64,000 nucleotides of DNA from Setaria digitata. Taxonomy: Eukaryota > Nematoda > Chromadorea > Rhabditida > Setariidae. The position numbers were made by a program, and so were the translations under genes. Positions 38,916-49,945 of the stretch are shown one piece after another (positions within the stretch are counted from its first letter, which is position 1; each line of letters begins with the position of its first letter). Where the stretch lies: NCBI GenBank assembly GCA_003640385.1, contig RCAB01000120.1, positions 62,001 through 126,000 on the forward strand, given 5' to 3'. Under the pieces are notes generated by a model that was given only the letters and a program-made list of their open reading frames with translations, was not told the DNA's origin and searched no databases.

Positions 38916-40618
38916 TCCAAGACCCGAAAATTTCTAATCGAACCTCAAACTTTCTGACAGTAAAGATAAAACAAGCATAAAAGCATTTGCATGACTGTAT
39001 TTTCTGCTCCATAATCAGGGAAACCATACAAATAACTTAAATCATTCATCAGCAAGATTTTTTAAAAGAAATGTTTCTTACTCTTCCCTAACGGAAAGAA
39101 ACATTCACTGTTCAAGAACAGCAGAATCGTTATTACATTCTAGACATGTGTATCTTAATGAAGCTACAGAATTAATCCAAAAAGACTAAGTGCTACATTA
39201 AGGGATACTGCTTTGAGCATCTACTTCGTTAAGAAAAAAAAAAAAAAAAGGAAAGAGAACCTAATTATGGACCCAGGTTATTTGACAACACATAACATTA
39301 TGTGACTACACAATGCAAATCGAACATGTCAGTAGAGAATCCGAGTAAAGCAGATGTTAATAACCAACTGCTACGTTTGCCTTATTGTATTAATGGGTCT
39401 CCTCACCCCGCAGTGTGCTAACACTTTTAACATATGGTGAAAGTCTGGAAAAAAATCGTGAAATTAAAATTAGGGAATGATTACTCTTGATATGTGAGAA
39501 ACACACACCCAATTACTATGTCCTGCTTGCCTGCGGTTAAGAAAAATGTCCTTGGAAATTACAGCTGTCCTAAATGTGAAACTCTCACTGCCAAGTTTTC
39601 ACCCTTTATGCTGTTGACTGCCACTGCTAGTCTTGCAAGAATACTAAATTTCTCTGCAACTTCTTACTTCTTAAAATTCTCAACTATAAATGATGTAATA
39701 TTGAAAAGAATAATATGTAGCAACAACAACAACAAACACCGACGTGAACATCGTTCCATCAAATTACGACGAAGCCTTAAAGACGTCCAATAACTAATAT
39801 ATATTTTACTACTTCTTTTACTGGCAAAACCAGTTTAGATTTTTATTTTCCACACATGCTGTAGCACTGAAGAAAATATTACCTTAACAAAAAAAAAAGA
39901 TGGAATTTATACCTTGGAGTGGACTTCAATGGACTTCAAGGTGCACAACAGCAGAGTATATATGATTGTAGCACACAACACGTAAATGATTTATTACCAG
40001 TAACGGTACGCATAACTGCGAAAAACCGGTATCAGGAACGGCTGAGAAAATAATGCTCCAGAATTTAATTCAATAAAAACACGTTGATCATCATTAAATA
40101 ATACCAGTAAGTGATTTTAAAAACATGAAGAGGTATATGCTGCTAACACCGATTAGGACACCTATACTGGACGTCTGCTTTTTAACAGCTGAAGATAAAA
40201 GTGATCTTCACCAATTAACATCGAATTGAGAGTTTGTTTTTTTGCCGAGGCCGACTTAGTATCAAAATTCGAAAGGAATATAATGGTAGAGTAAAAGTAC
40301 TAGCAAGGGACTTACGATCTATGATGCCAATTTGCAGCCATGCTATGATTAACCTTTTGCTACAATATTTCAAAATAAAGAACGACATAAAGGTATTGAA
40401 TCATATACCAATAGGAAGCAGTAAAATAAAAAGATGATTAAAAAAAAATTCATTAAAAAAAAAGAAAATAAGAAAAGTGAGTGGAAGAGAAATTAAGAAA
40501 CTGCTAAACAGGCAAAGTGATAGGAAGGAGCAATTTTCGCGCAACCAACACCATAATACTTTCCCGATGGTTTATTACAAAATCGTACACATAAAGTGTT
40601 ACGAAAAAACTCCAGACT

Positions 40619-40664
<46 letters not shown>

Positions 40665-40730
40665 ATGATTTAAACGATTCATTAGCGGCTCACATGCAAA
40701 AGCGTAACAAAGCAGAATACATCTACCCTT
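38916..40730. other. Interval between exon-like segments and the elongase gene
   Basis: I see no supported gene. A frame of 99 codons (39494-39793, plus) and one of 67 codons (40234-40437) lack splice context or a recognisable family. A 41-base A tract (40621-40661) lies 70 bp beyond the stop codon of the minus-strand elongase; read with that gene it is a T tract in or after its 3' UTR. Confidence 0.5.
40621..40661. repeat. Poly(A) tract, 41 bases
   Basis: Uninterrupted A run on the plus strand, the longest homopolymer in the window. It lies just downstream of the minus-strand elongase. Its exact length may be affected by sequencing. Confidence 0.9.
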
Positions 40731-42129
40731 CTAGTGTTTCTTCTTGTCATTCCTGTATTTCGATTTACCACCACCAAATATATAAGCTTTACAGAAAAAG
40801 TTGACGAAAAGAATCAAATAAGTAATATCCATGAAGAGTGCTAACTTGAAAATGCTGTCATCGAAATCACAATCCACCTGAAAAAAGGTTGCTTCCTTAA
40901 AATAAAACTATGCAACAGCTATAGATTACAGCAAAGAGATGGTTCGAAATTATAAAACTTAAAGCAAACCTTCCGCACATAAATCAATATTCCAAGATGT
41001 GCAAGTATCAAAACACTGAGTACAAACTGAAGGATTTGAAGAGATGTTATAAACATAGCAACACCGCGTGGAATATGCATTTTCATGGAACGCAAAAAAT
41101 AGTAACTGAAACGGTAATGGAAAGTAACTTCAGCTGTATTACTGAAATGCATAATAGTGAAAATTTTTAAAAAGCAATCGTTTTATAGCACAAGAATATA
41201 AAATACCTGTACATAAACGCATGTACGAAAAAGTTCATGAAAATCCCCCAACGGTTAAATCCAGGAGTATGCGGATATGAATAGAAGGCATAAATGAGCG
41301 TAAGGATATGGTGGTACCAGTGAAGAAACATAAGCGGCTTCTTCCGTAAAACAAGGAATACGGTATCTGCTAATTCGAACAGTTTTGATACAATGAACAG
41401 CCAACCCCAAAAACCATTTGATCCCTTGGTGAAGCCGTAAACTTTACAGTAGGAAGCTGCAGATTTTTAGATAAGATATTATAGCTGTCACAACCAAACT
41501 TTAATGCACTCAATAATTCTAACGATGACTCGCAAAACAACAATGATTTCTCTTATTCTTTCAGGATGTTTATGGGCTACTAGAACTGAAATCCAACAAT
41601 AAGGTATAAAAATGTAAGGAAACCTTGAAAACCATTATTCTGAATAGTTTCAATAAATTCTGGGAAAAGCATAGCGGTTCCCACAATGCTGAACACAGCA
41701 AGAAGAGCATTCCAAATGTTTAATGGCAGTGTCAAATCGAATGGTGCTCGATTTCGCATAACAATATATTTTATTCCGAAGATAACAAGAAAATACGCAA
41801 AACAAGCCTAAAACACAACTTATTTAATGTAGTTGCCGTAGTGTAAATCACTCTAATAAATTCAAACTGTGTCCCCACTTTAAAACTTTATTAACAAGCT
41901 TTTTCAAAATCACTACCCGAATATATTGTGTCATGGACATGAATTCTGGAATTTTTCTTGGAAATGTTCTCTTTAATAAAAAATGAGATGTAACCTGAAC
42001 AGCAAAATTCTGATGCTGGAGAATCCATTCTTTCGATGCTTGTTCCGGAAATGTGGGTGAGGTGATAATTTCAACAAAGCGTCGAACATTGATCTTTGGT
42101 GCAGCAAGGACCTGTTCCTTTGTTACCAT
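40731..42129 (-). CDS. ELO-family very-long-chain/polyunsaturated fatty acid elongase (3-ketoacyl-CoA synthase)
   Basis: It would condense malonyl-CoA with a long acyl-CoA in the ER, the first step of fatty acid elongation. Exons 42129-41995, 41807-41624, 41456-41207, 41105-40970 and 40877-40731 join in phases 0, 1, 2, 0 to 283 residues, the usual ELO length. Hallmarks are SKLFELADTVFLVLRKK, the catalytic histidine box FLHWYHH, then MNFFVHAFMYSYYFLR, several membrane segments, and the dilysine-type ER signal KKKH at the end. The chosen ATG (42129) follows TGTCTCAG directly, a likely trans-splice acceptor. Which C. elegans ELO it matches cannot be decided from memory, so no symbol is given. 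Confidence 0.93.
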
Positions 42130-42521
42130 CTGAGACACCAGCAAGAGCCTAGAATCATATTACATATTGAAGGATTTTGGCAACTTTAGAAACCGCCATG
42201 GGAACTGAAAGTAAATTGTAGAGACAACTTTTCAAGCAGCAGTATCCTTCCTACGAGATGCAAGTCCCTTATTCTTGACCGCTATTACCACCACTTGGCA
42301 AGTCGTTTTAATTTGAGCCATACTTTCAAACGCTGGAGAACTGCCAAAATTTGTCGTTTCAAGACGCATAATACTAATATCTTGTGGTAGTAGTAGGCCG
42401 TTTGATTTCGGAAGCTTTTTTTTAGGATTTGGGAGTGGGTGCTAGAAGTTAGAAGTGCCGGGTAGTTGTTCGTTTATCCCTTGGTGGATACAACTTACCG
42501 TTGTACGATAATGACGGGGTA

Positions 42522-42568
42522 ATGATGATGATGACGATGAAGATTAATGACGATTGATGATGATGGAT
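42522..42568. repeat. Imperfect GAT/GAC trinucleotide repeat
   Basis: A run of ATG/ACG-type triplets (GATGATGATGACGATGAAG ... GATTGATGATGATGG) about 0.4 kb upstream of the elongase start. No coding exon was recognised around it. Confidence 0.7.
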
Positions 42569-42965
42569 GCACTGCCTAGAGAACGTGAAAGAAGCAAGCC
42601 TTCTGCTTAGATGGTTTGTTGAAAGGAGTTGTCTAGACTACTGTTCCTGTGTTAACGGAAAAAATGAGACAGATCATAAGAGGAGTGCAAGAGAACGTAA
42701 CAAGAAGAGCGACAAGAGAAGTGATGACTACTATCAGTATTTGTTATCAATTCATTTGATACAGTGGGCGGACCACTAACGAAATCGTTGGTCGTTAAAC
42801 TACTGACAATGATGATGAACTATGACACGAAATTTGTGCAGACTAAAGGTCAACCGTAATTCAGTCACACCTCTGATTCAATCATCGAACTTTTTGCAAA
42901 AAGCTTGTTAAATTTTTGAAACTTAGATTATTTTAGGAATAAAATCACGGACATCTTAAACTTTA

Positions 42966-43589
42966 TCAGTCGAAGTTAAAATGAAAGCATATGTTATTGC
43001 ACTGTTGCGTGTGTATCAGTGGAAACTGCTGACTTGAGGGAGAAATTGTAACAATAAATGAATTTCTAATAATGAAAGGATAAACGAAAGGATTGCTGCA
43101 AACTATGGAGAGAGGTCAATCGGCATGAGTAGGTACAACAATTTTGAATTTTTCCGCACGTGACATGCGCATAATTCTGTGTATGCACCTTTATTTACTG
43201 GGTATATGTGGTTAAAATATACAACGAACAGATTTTAAACTTATATTTACCAGTGTTTTCTGCACTCTTCGGTGTAAATATTGATGATGGGAACTGCGAT
43301 AGTGTCAAAAAAAGTATAATAAGCACCATAACCGTATTTTTAATAGGGGCAAACAGTTTTTGTCTTCTAAATTTAGGAAAAATAAGTCTTCTAATCAGAG
43401 TCATGGTAAAAACCACCAATATCAAGACTCGATATTTGGGGAGAAAAGACAGCCATAATCTCTGTTTTCAGCGTGAGTATTATCATATATTTGGAAGAAA
43501 AGTTTTCCAACTGCAAAGTAAACCAAGTGGTGACAATTTACGAGTGGTGGAAGAAACTGTCTCGATGTTTCCATATTGCTTGAATTCAT
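42966..43589 (-). CDS. Putative small membrane protein (three exons)
   Basis: Exons 43589-43542 (ATG to CTC|GTAAAT), 43461-43251 (acceptor CTGAAAACAG, donor ACTG|GTAAAT) and 43102-42966 (acceptor CTCCATAG, ending in TGA) join in phases 0 and 1 to 131 residues. Two hydrophobic segments, VLILVVFTMTLIRRLIF and NTVMVLIILFLTLSQFPSSI, are separated by a basic loop FRRQKLFAPIK. The last exon starts VCSNPFVYPFIIRNSF. The helix-basic loop-helix plus Asn-Pro-x-x-Tyr order recalls the end of a rhodopsin-type receptor, but most of the seventh helix and all earlier helices are missing. It may be a receptor relic, a small two-pass protein, or chance. It lies 0.84 kb upstream of the elongase on the same strand. 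Confidence 0.35.
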
Positions 43590-43650
43590 AATGGGTTTAA
43601 CTTCGTTCTATGACAAGTTCAATTTAAATCAGAAATGAGAAGAAAGCGAG

Positions 43651-46184
43651 ATGAGAGAAGAGGGGGAAAAGAAGAAGGTCGAATTCTTGAGACAAAATAG
43701 AAGGGCCATAGCATGTAGTGCTGGCTTGTCACAAACAGCAAACGTTTCAAGTTTCTCAAAACTTACCAGCGTTGAACTTACTGGGTTGTCATTCGAACTA
43801 ATACTGCTCCCCCAATTTCCCGGTCTAGTTTATAAGTCCGCCGATATCTGAGATGCACGACTTCTACGTGTCGTCTGTCTATATGTGTTATGCATGTGAT
43901 TGTGGTGCGGTCCACACCGTAAAGTGTGTGGCGGTGAACTTGTCGCAGTATCGCTCCGGTAGTGCTCGCTGTATTCATTGTTTGTGATAGCAAGTGTTAA
44001 TGTTCGAGGCAAACAGTTCTAACAGTGGGGGCCTGTCTACCTTTCAGATCCAGGTAACTTTTAGTTTCTTCATTGTCCAAGTGATCCTTTTTGCTAGAAA
44101 ATCAGAATTGCAACTTAGAAAAAAAGTACTGCCATAAGTAACAGTCGGGTTTTTTTGTATAGATAATGCGATATGAGCTCGTAGAGGAGTCTGTGATCAG
44201 TGAAGTGATACTTGCCTAATGCTACCGTTGTTAACTCATTGCCAAGTTCGCAGGATGTCAGGACATCCAATATATTCGAGGTACAAAGCCTTGTAGTGGT
44301 AGGGATGAACACAACATAGGCGGGAAGTAGCAATCTTGAAGATTATCACTAATTAGATATGATCAGTAGCCGAAGTACCTTACGGCGTTTTGAAGTGTTC
44401 TGAGTGTTATTGTTGACCGACTAATGTAGTATCACAAAAACATGCTTTTCGATCAGATGCTTGCAGAAAGTATCAATCAGCTGGTTCATTTCCCTACCGT
44501 TTACTTCATCCCTTTTCCATTTCGCCTTCAGTTCAATCACTTACATGGTGGCACTCACCCTGCCACACTCATCATCCAAATATACTGGATGTCTCAAGCC
44601 TGGAACTGTCAAGTTTTTTGTTAGTCGAATTTTCGTGCAAGCACTTGTAAATTAATGTTCAATACACTGAGTGACCAATCTAAACCGATAATGATTCAGT
44701 GATAGATGTTGTGTCCCGCCATTCACTCTATGATGTGTTACAAAAATGAAAAACGGTAAACGGATGAGTTTGGATTGAAGCAGTATTTATATTCTTTTGG
44801 TGTTTTTATTAACGTGAATTGAAGTGAAAGCTATCTTATAGTTAGCTCTTTCCTAAATCTACACCTAATTATCTTTTCTTTTTAACATGGAAAAGTTGTA
44901 GGGTGGAACCTCATAATCTTATGGCCTGTTGATGATAGTTAATGTTTCCTAACTATAGTGTAGTTGGTAATTTCTATGCACTTGAAAACTCGAAATTTAA
45001 AGCACGGAAGGGCACGAAAATGATGAATAAGAGCAGCTGTCATTATATATTCAGTATTATAGCAGGTTTTTTCCGCAGTAAAAATAACCGGAACAACATA
45101 TCAGCTCTATTACTCACTTCCATGTCTATATTGTTTTGTGCTAAAATTGATTTAGATTTCTAGTGTTCTTGCTAAAACGTAATAAAACACGCCAGATCAG
45201 TTCGATATAAAAAGTTTGTGAACAAACTGTCATATAATCTTTTTCTTGAGCTGCTCCGGTTAGAAAATCATGATATAAAACAGCCGTCACGATTTAAAAA
45301 TTAAAATTAGAGAAGTTGCACAATGAAATTTCTCTTCAAACTGTTGTTCCTCACCAAGTTTATTGCTGTTGCTCTTCAGCTAATATAATTAATGCTTTGT
45401 TGTAATGCTAGTTACAATTTTTTATTGTATGATTATAATAGAATATATGAATAGTTTGTCGTAGACTGGAATTATCAGTTCCTAATTTTTATCCAGATAC
45501 TCTCATCCAGTCGAACTCCATGGCCCTGGAGTAAAGAACTTTTCAGTTCGGAACATAATGAGGGCAAATAAGTTAGCTTTCTTTTGTTGCTCTTCCATTT
45601 CCTAGTCAAAAATCTAATTTAGACAGAAAACAAACAGATTCAACTATATTTATAATGTAATACGACTTTTACTCACTTTGTTCTTCCTTAATTGCGCTAT
45701 TCGAGAAAAGCGGAAGGTGCTGACAAATATTTTCATCTATCCATCCTCACATTTTATACTGTTTTCAATGACACAGTCAATTTTACATTGTTTTTGAATT
45801 TTTTCTGCACTCCATATTTCCGATGAAGCCGGCTTCGTGACATCAGATTTTTTCAGACAGCAAATCTCACTGTCTTTGGAATTTCGACAAGCTTTTAGAA
45901 GTTTTAGCACTCAATCTTTACTCACTGCAAGCTTTTAAGCCAGTTTTCAATTGTTCTTCTTCCTTTGTCTTTTTCTGCATGACTTCTGACATCAGAGAGA
46001 TGAAGTGTTAATCAATATTTTTTGGGAAGCTTCAGAAGGAGGCGGTTTTTATTCCTGAATCGAGTATATACATTCCAGCCAAGTACATCTGTCTTACACT
46101 CCAACAGGAGGATCAAAGAAAGTTTTGAAGTGTTGGACAACGATGGTCAGTGAGAAGTTTCAGTTTTGTATGCAGACAGAAAAG
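43651..46184 (+). CDS. Candidate 5' exons of the CCM2 gene (speculative)
   Basis: Three segments can be chained in phase to the first sure CCM2 exon. 43651-43797 starts MREEGEKKKVEFLRQNRR and ends GG|GTTGTC. 45497-45571 is PVELHGPGVKNFSVRNIMRA with an ATCCAG acceptor. 46079-46184 contains TPTGGSKKVLKCWTTMVSEK and ends AAG|GTCACG. The acidic-basic start is vaguely like human CCM2 (MEEEGKKGKK). Phase agreement at three joins is weak evidence, and a start at the internal ATG 46143 would also work. Use as a hypothesis only. Confidence 0.25.
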
Positions 46185-46594
46185 GTCACGATTCCTGAAC
46201 AGGGTTAAATGAAGGATAAATAAGAGTGCTAAAAAAAAAAGCACACATATTTTACAGTACCAAACATATGTGAACAAAGGACGTACAAATAGGAACGATG
46301 CAGTCTGGCATGAAAACGTGTCTTGGTGTCTCGGGAGACCATGCAGGTTGCGAAAGGCTTAAATTCAAGTTGCCGGCCTGAGAAGTACTGAAAATAGGTT
46401 AAGTTGTGAGGTTTCGGAGACGGTATTTGCTAAGCCATAGTCATTTCTGTTCATAATTTGACATGAATAGATCTCGTCTCCCGTAAAGTACTGGTACTGT
46501 TTTTCCTTTTTAAATAGTGTTGAAAACAGTGACCTGTCCATTTCATACTGTTCACGGGTGATCATTAATGATGAATAGGTGTTTATTTTTGCAG

Positions 46595-49500
46595 TATGCT
46601 GGTCTGATTCGCGACATCCGTGGTGACATCGATCCAAGCGGACGCACTGATTTGCTTAAAATTTTGGATCGTGCCGAGGCATTCTTTTCTGAAAATCCGA
46701 AATAATGTCAAAATGTTACAAGCAACTGCCTAAACTTACTGAGTTTAGATCGAAATAAAAGGTTTTTAAATCCCAAGTACAGTTATTGCTCGAATCGTTG
46801 TCGTTCCTTGTTTACTTATTCATTTCTCAAGAGATTCATGGAGCGGTGGATGATTCCAGTAAAATAAGAAATGTAAAATGACTTTGGAAAGGCTGACTTC
46901 ACGCTGAGTATTTATTTCAACTTACCACACACCAGCTATCTGAAATTCATTTTACAGTTCCTTGTTTTCTGAAGCGCTGTTTTCCTATTGCAGTTCAAAG
47001 AGCATATTTCACCATTTGATAAAAAAAACATTTTTACTGCGAATGCACTGCTTCAGATCGACTTGTGTTCCATAGCGGTTCGGTCAGTCTCTAATAATGT
47101 GAGTGGAATTTAATGAAGTTATGGACTTAGTAATGAAAACAACTGCAGTAATGTTTAAAATGGATTAAAATTTAAAATCCATCTTAAATCCAGTGTTTTT
47201 CAGGAATTGTTGCTTTGTGTGCCTATTCACTTGATTGCATCTGTTGGCTTTGTTCGTGAAGCTCACGAATACATTCTGCCTGTTAAAGTGGGATACAGTA
47301 GTGCTCGAAATCGTGACTTTTTTGACCTCGCTGTTGTGTACTGTGAGACTGCTGTAATTTTTTATTTTCTATTTTTACAAATTTTCTTTTTGATGATTTG
47401 TTGAAATAACATATAATAATTGGAAAGGAATATTTGATATATGAAGATTAGGTGCTTAACGAAGTAGAAGAATAGAAGCATGTCCTGCTTCAGTTTAAAT
47501 TATTGAATTTCGATTGGTTTTACAGTTGGCTTTCTTTGTAATATTTTAAAAGTCAATTTGATTAGCTGAGTCGAGTGAATACATTCTCTATTTCATTTAG
47601 ACTGTGGCGGAAGCAATTTGCAACTTTTTGGGACAATGTTTCTCTCAAGTCTACAAAGAAGTTGCCAGTAATTTTGAAACAAACTCTACACCGAAAAGTT
47701 TATAATCTATTTTTTTTTTCTTTTACTTGAATAGACTGTGCATTATTAAAGGATTAGTTCCCACTTTTTATGAGGAGTTCTCTTAGTAAAATGTTTGGTT
47801 GTTATGTTAAAATAAAAAGAAGTTCTTATATATTCACTTTTCTTAGTGTTACGAGATTTACTTCTCTCTCTATTGCCTAAAAATGTTTTTAGGGACTCGG
47901 ACTACTTCTTCGATTTCACCTCTAAACAATTACCGCCCTTTATTGTGAGTTCGTTTCCTTTGAAAACAAAAATTAATCACTGCAGAACCGAAAATTTTCA
48001 TCCAGTGGAGGTGACGAAAATTATTTCTTCCTGATAACATAAACTACTTACAGCTTAACGGAATCACATCAAGATCTGCGTGTCAGCAGCAGTCATCCTC
48101 CCTGTTCAACAACTGCTTCACATAGTGAATCGGCAGAGATACAAATTGATGACGTCATCGAAGATTATATGACCGTAGTGAGTTTTCAAGTGCAAACTCT
48201 TATTTTGCTTTTCAATTAAAATGACTATTATATGAACATGACACTACTTATGATTATATCTAGAAGTGGATATGCCATAATTTCCTTTAAGCATTTTGCG
48301 ATCACTTCACTTCCTGAGTTCTAGTAAACTGAATGCCAATCAGTTTGGCTGCTTACCTAGCTGCCAGCTGAGAAATACCAGTACATATAGTAGCCTTGCA
48401 ATATATTTGTCAAAACATTTGAACATATGATATTATTGCTTTGAATAAAGAATGCAGTGTTTAGCAGGTATTCGTTTCTTATATAGGACTTATAAAATTG
48501 AATTACGTTATTGTGGTTGGTGAATCATTGAGATTCTTCTGCTAGTTATCCTTTGTTATAATAATAGTATTGTGCATTTTTCAGCTGACAAAATGTTTAA
48601 CAACCAACGAACTTTCGCAGTACGCGACTTTAATTGTGAGGTTTCGAAACGGTTGTATGCCTATTGTAGAACTGGCACAAAAGTCAAGTGAATTGTATGG
48701 GCCGGAGAGGTTGCATTTACTTACAGGTGCTTTGACTGTAATATTATTTGATTGAATGGTAGTTTGCGATATGATTAAGGTACTTTAATGTCTCATACAT
48801 CTCTGAAAATAGTTCTTATCGCAACATATTTAATGGTTTAGTAAAAATGTCGGTTATCAGATCATTTCTTTTAATATAGTCTCTGGATTGTGACTCATAG
48901 AGCGTTTTTTAGCCCATATGCAACGGTTTCCAATGTTCGTTTGTGCTTATCTCTTTCAGTATGAGCTACTCATTTTAATAACTATTTTTTATTCTATGCG
49001 TTGATTTTCACTATTTGCAAACTGAACTAAAAAAGTACTTTTTCATAAAGGTTTTGAAATTAGGAAGCGTTCTGATGGCATATTTTCCATTTTTTTTATA
49101 ATTTTTTTTTTTTTTGCTATCTCATGTATTAGAATGTATATATTGTCGCTGTTAGCAAATTTTCCTTCTTTTTTTACTGAATATGTTCAAAATTATTAAT
49201 TTCTCACTTTATCTTTGACGTAATCCGTTTTTGCTTCTTTTTTTTTTTTTGGGTTAGGATTATGATAAACATTATAGTTAGTTTTCATAAACAAAGTTCT
49301 AATTTTTTCCTCCCAGCAGCATTGAGTACTAGTGATAAAAATTTAGAAGGGTTAGTGCTGTGCTGCCGAAACTTTAGAGATTTCTTTGAAGTAAACTGAG
49401 AATGAGATGAAACTTTTAAAAAACTAGAAATTAGCAGCAAAAAGGCTCAATAAAACAATGGTTTTACACAACATTTCAGTGAATCGAGTAAAGGCAATAC

Positions 49501-49945
49501 CGATAAAAAGTATGTGAGAACAGGAATTTTGAGAAAATTGCTGATTTTGTTCCGAACATAAAAGTTGTAGATGGATTATAACTGAAATACACACAACTTA
49601 AAATTCTGTTCAGTATACTCTTTGCGACTTCGCAAAAATCTGTTATTTTAATAAATTTTTCACTAACCGCTTTTCAGAACGCTTCCTAAAATTGGCCTTA
49701 TAATTCAAAAAAGGTAAGTCCTAAGCACTGCATTGCCATTTCCCTCATGCATAAATGGCGATTTCATGACACACGATGTTTTTCAGAAATAAATTTGATT
49801 TCTCACTGTTTATTGAGATATTAAAAGCTTATGCATTACAGGTATGCGATGCTTGCTACGAAATAGAAGTAAAGAAGAAATCGAAGCTTTTGATGGTTTC
49901 ATCGAGATGTTGCGATTGAGCAACACAGAAACAAGTATAGATTGA
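46595..49945 (+). CDS. CCM2: CCM2 (malcavernin) orthologue: PTB-like domain plus harmonin-homology domain
   Basis: CCM2 is a scaffold that bridges KRIT1/CCM1, PDCD10/CCM3 and MEKK3-type kinases in vertebrates. Exons 46595-46678, 46994-47098, 47204-47353, 47601-47697, 47893-47944, 48054-48177, 48585-48726 and 49842-49945 are phase-consistent. The PTB-like part shows YAGLIRDIRGDIDPSGRTDL (human KYLGQL...NPSSRTE), LLLCVPIHLIASVGFVREA (human IILRVPIHDIAAVSYVRDD) and AEAICNFLGQCFSQVYKE. The C-terminal part shows IEDYMTVLTKCLTTNELSQY and ELYGPERLHLLTG, matching the CCM2 harmonin-homology domain. The first listed exon needs a GC donor after 46678; otherwise it meets TAA at 46703. The N-terminus is unresolved; a start at 46143 would give 299 residues. 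Identification is good despite divergence. Confidence 0.85.

Noticed and set aside
43208..43591. 127-codon plus-strand open frame
   Set aside because: It has no canonical ATG context or family, and it is antisense to a phase-consistent three-exon minus-strand model with better composition.
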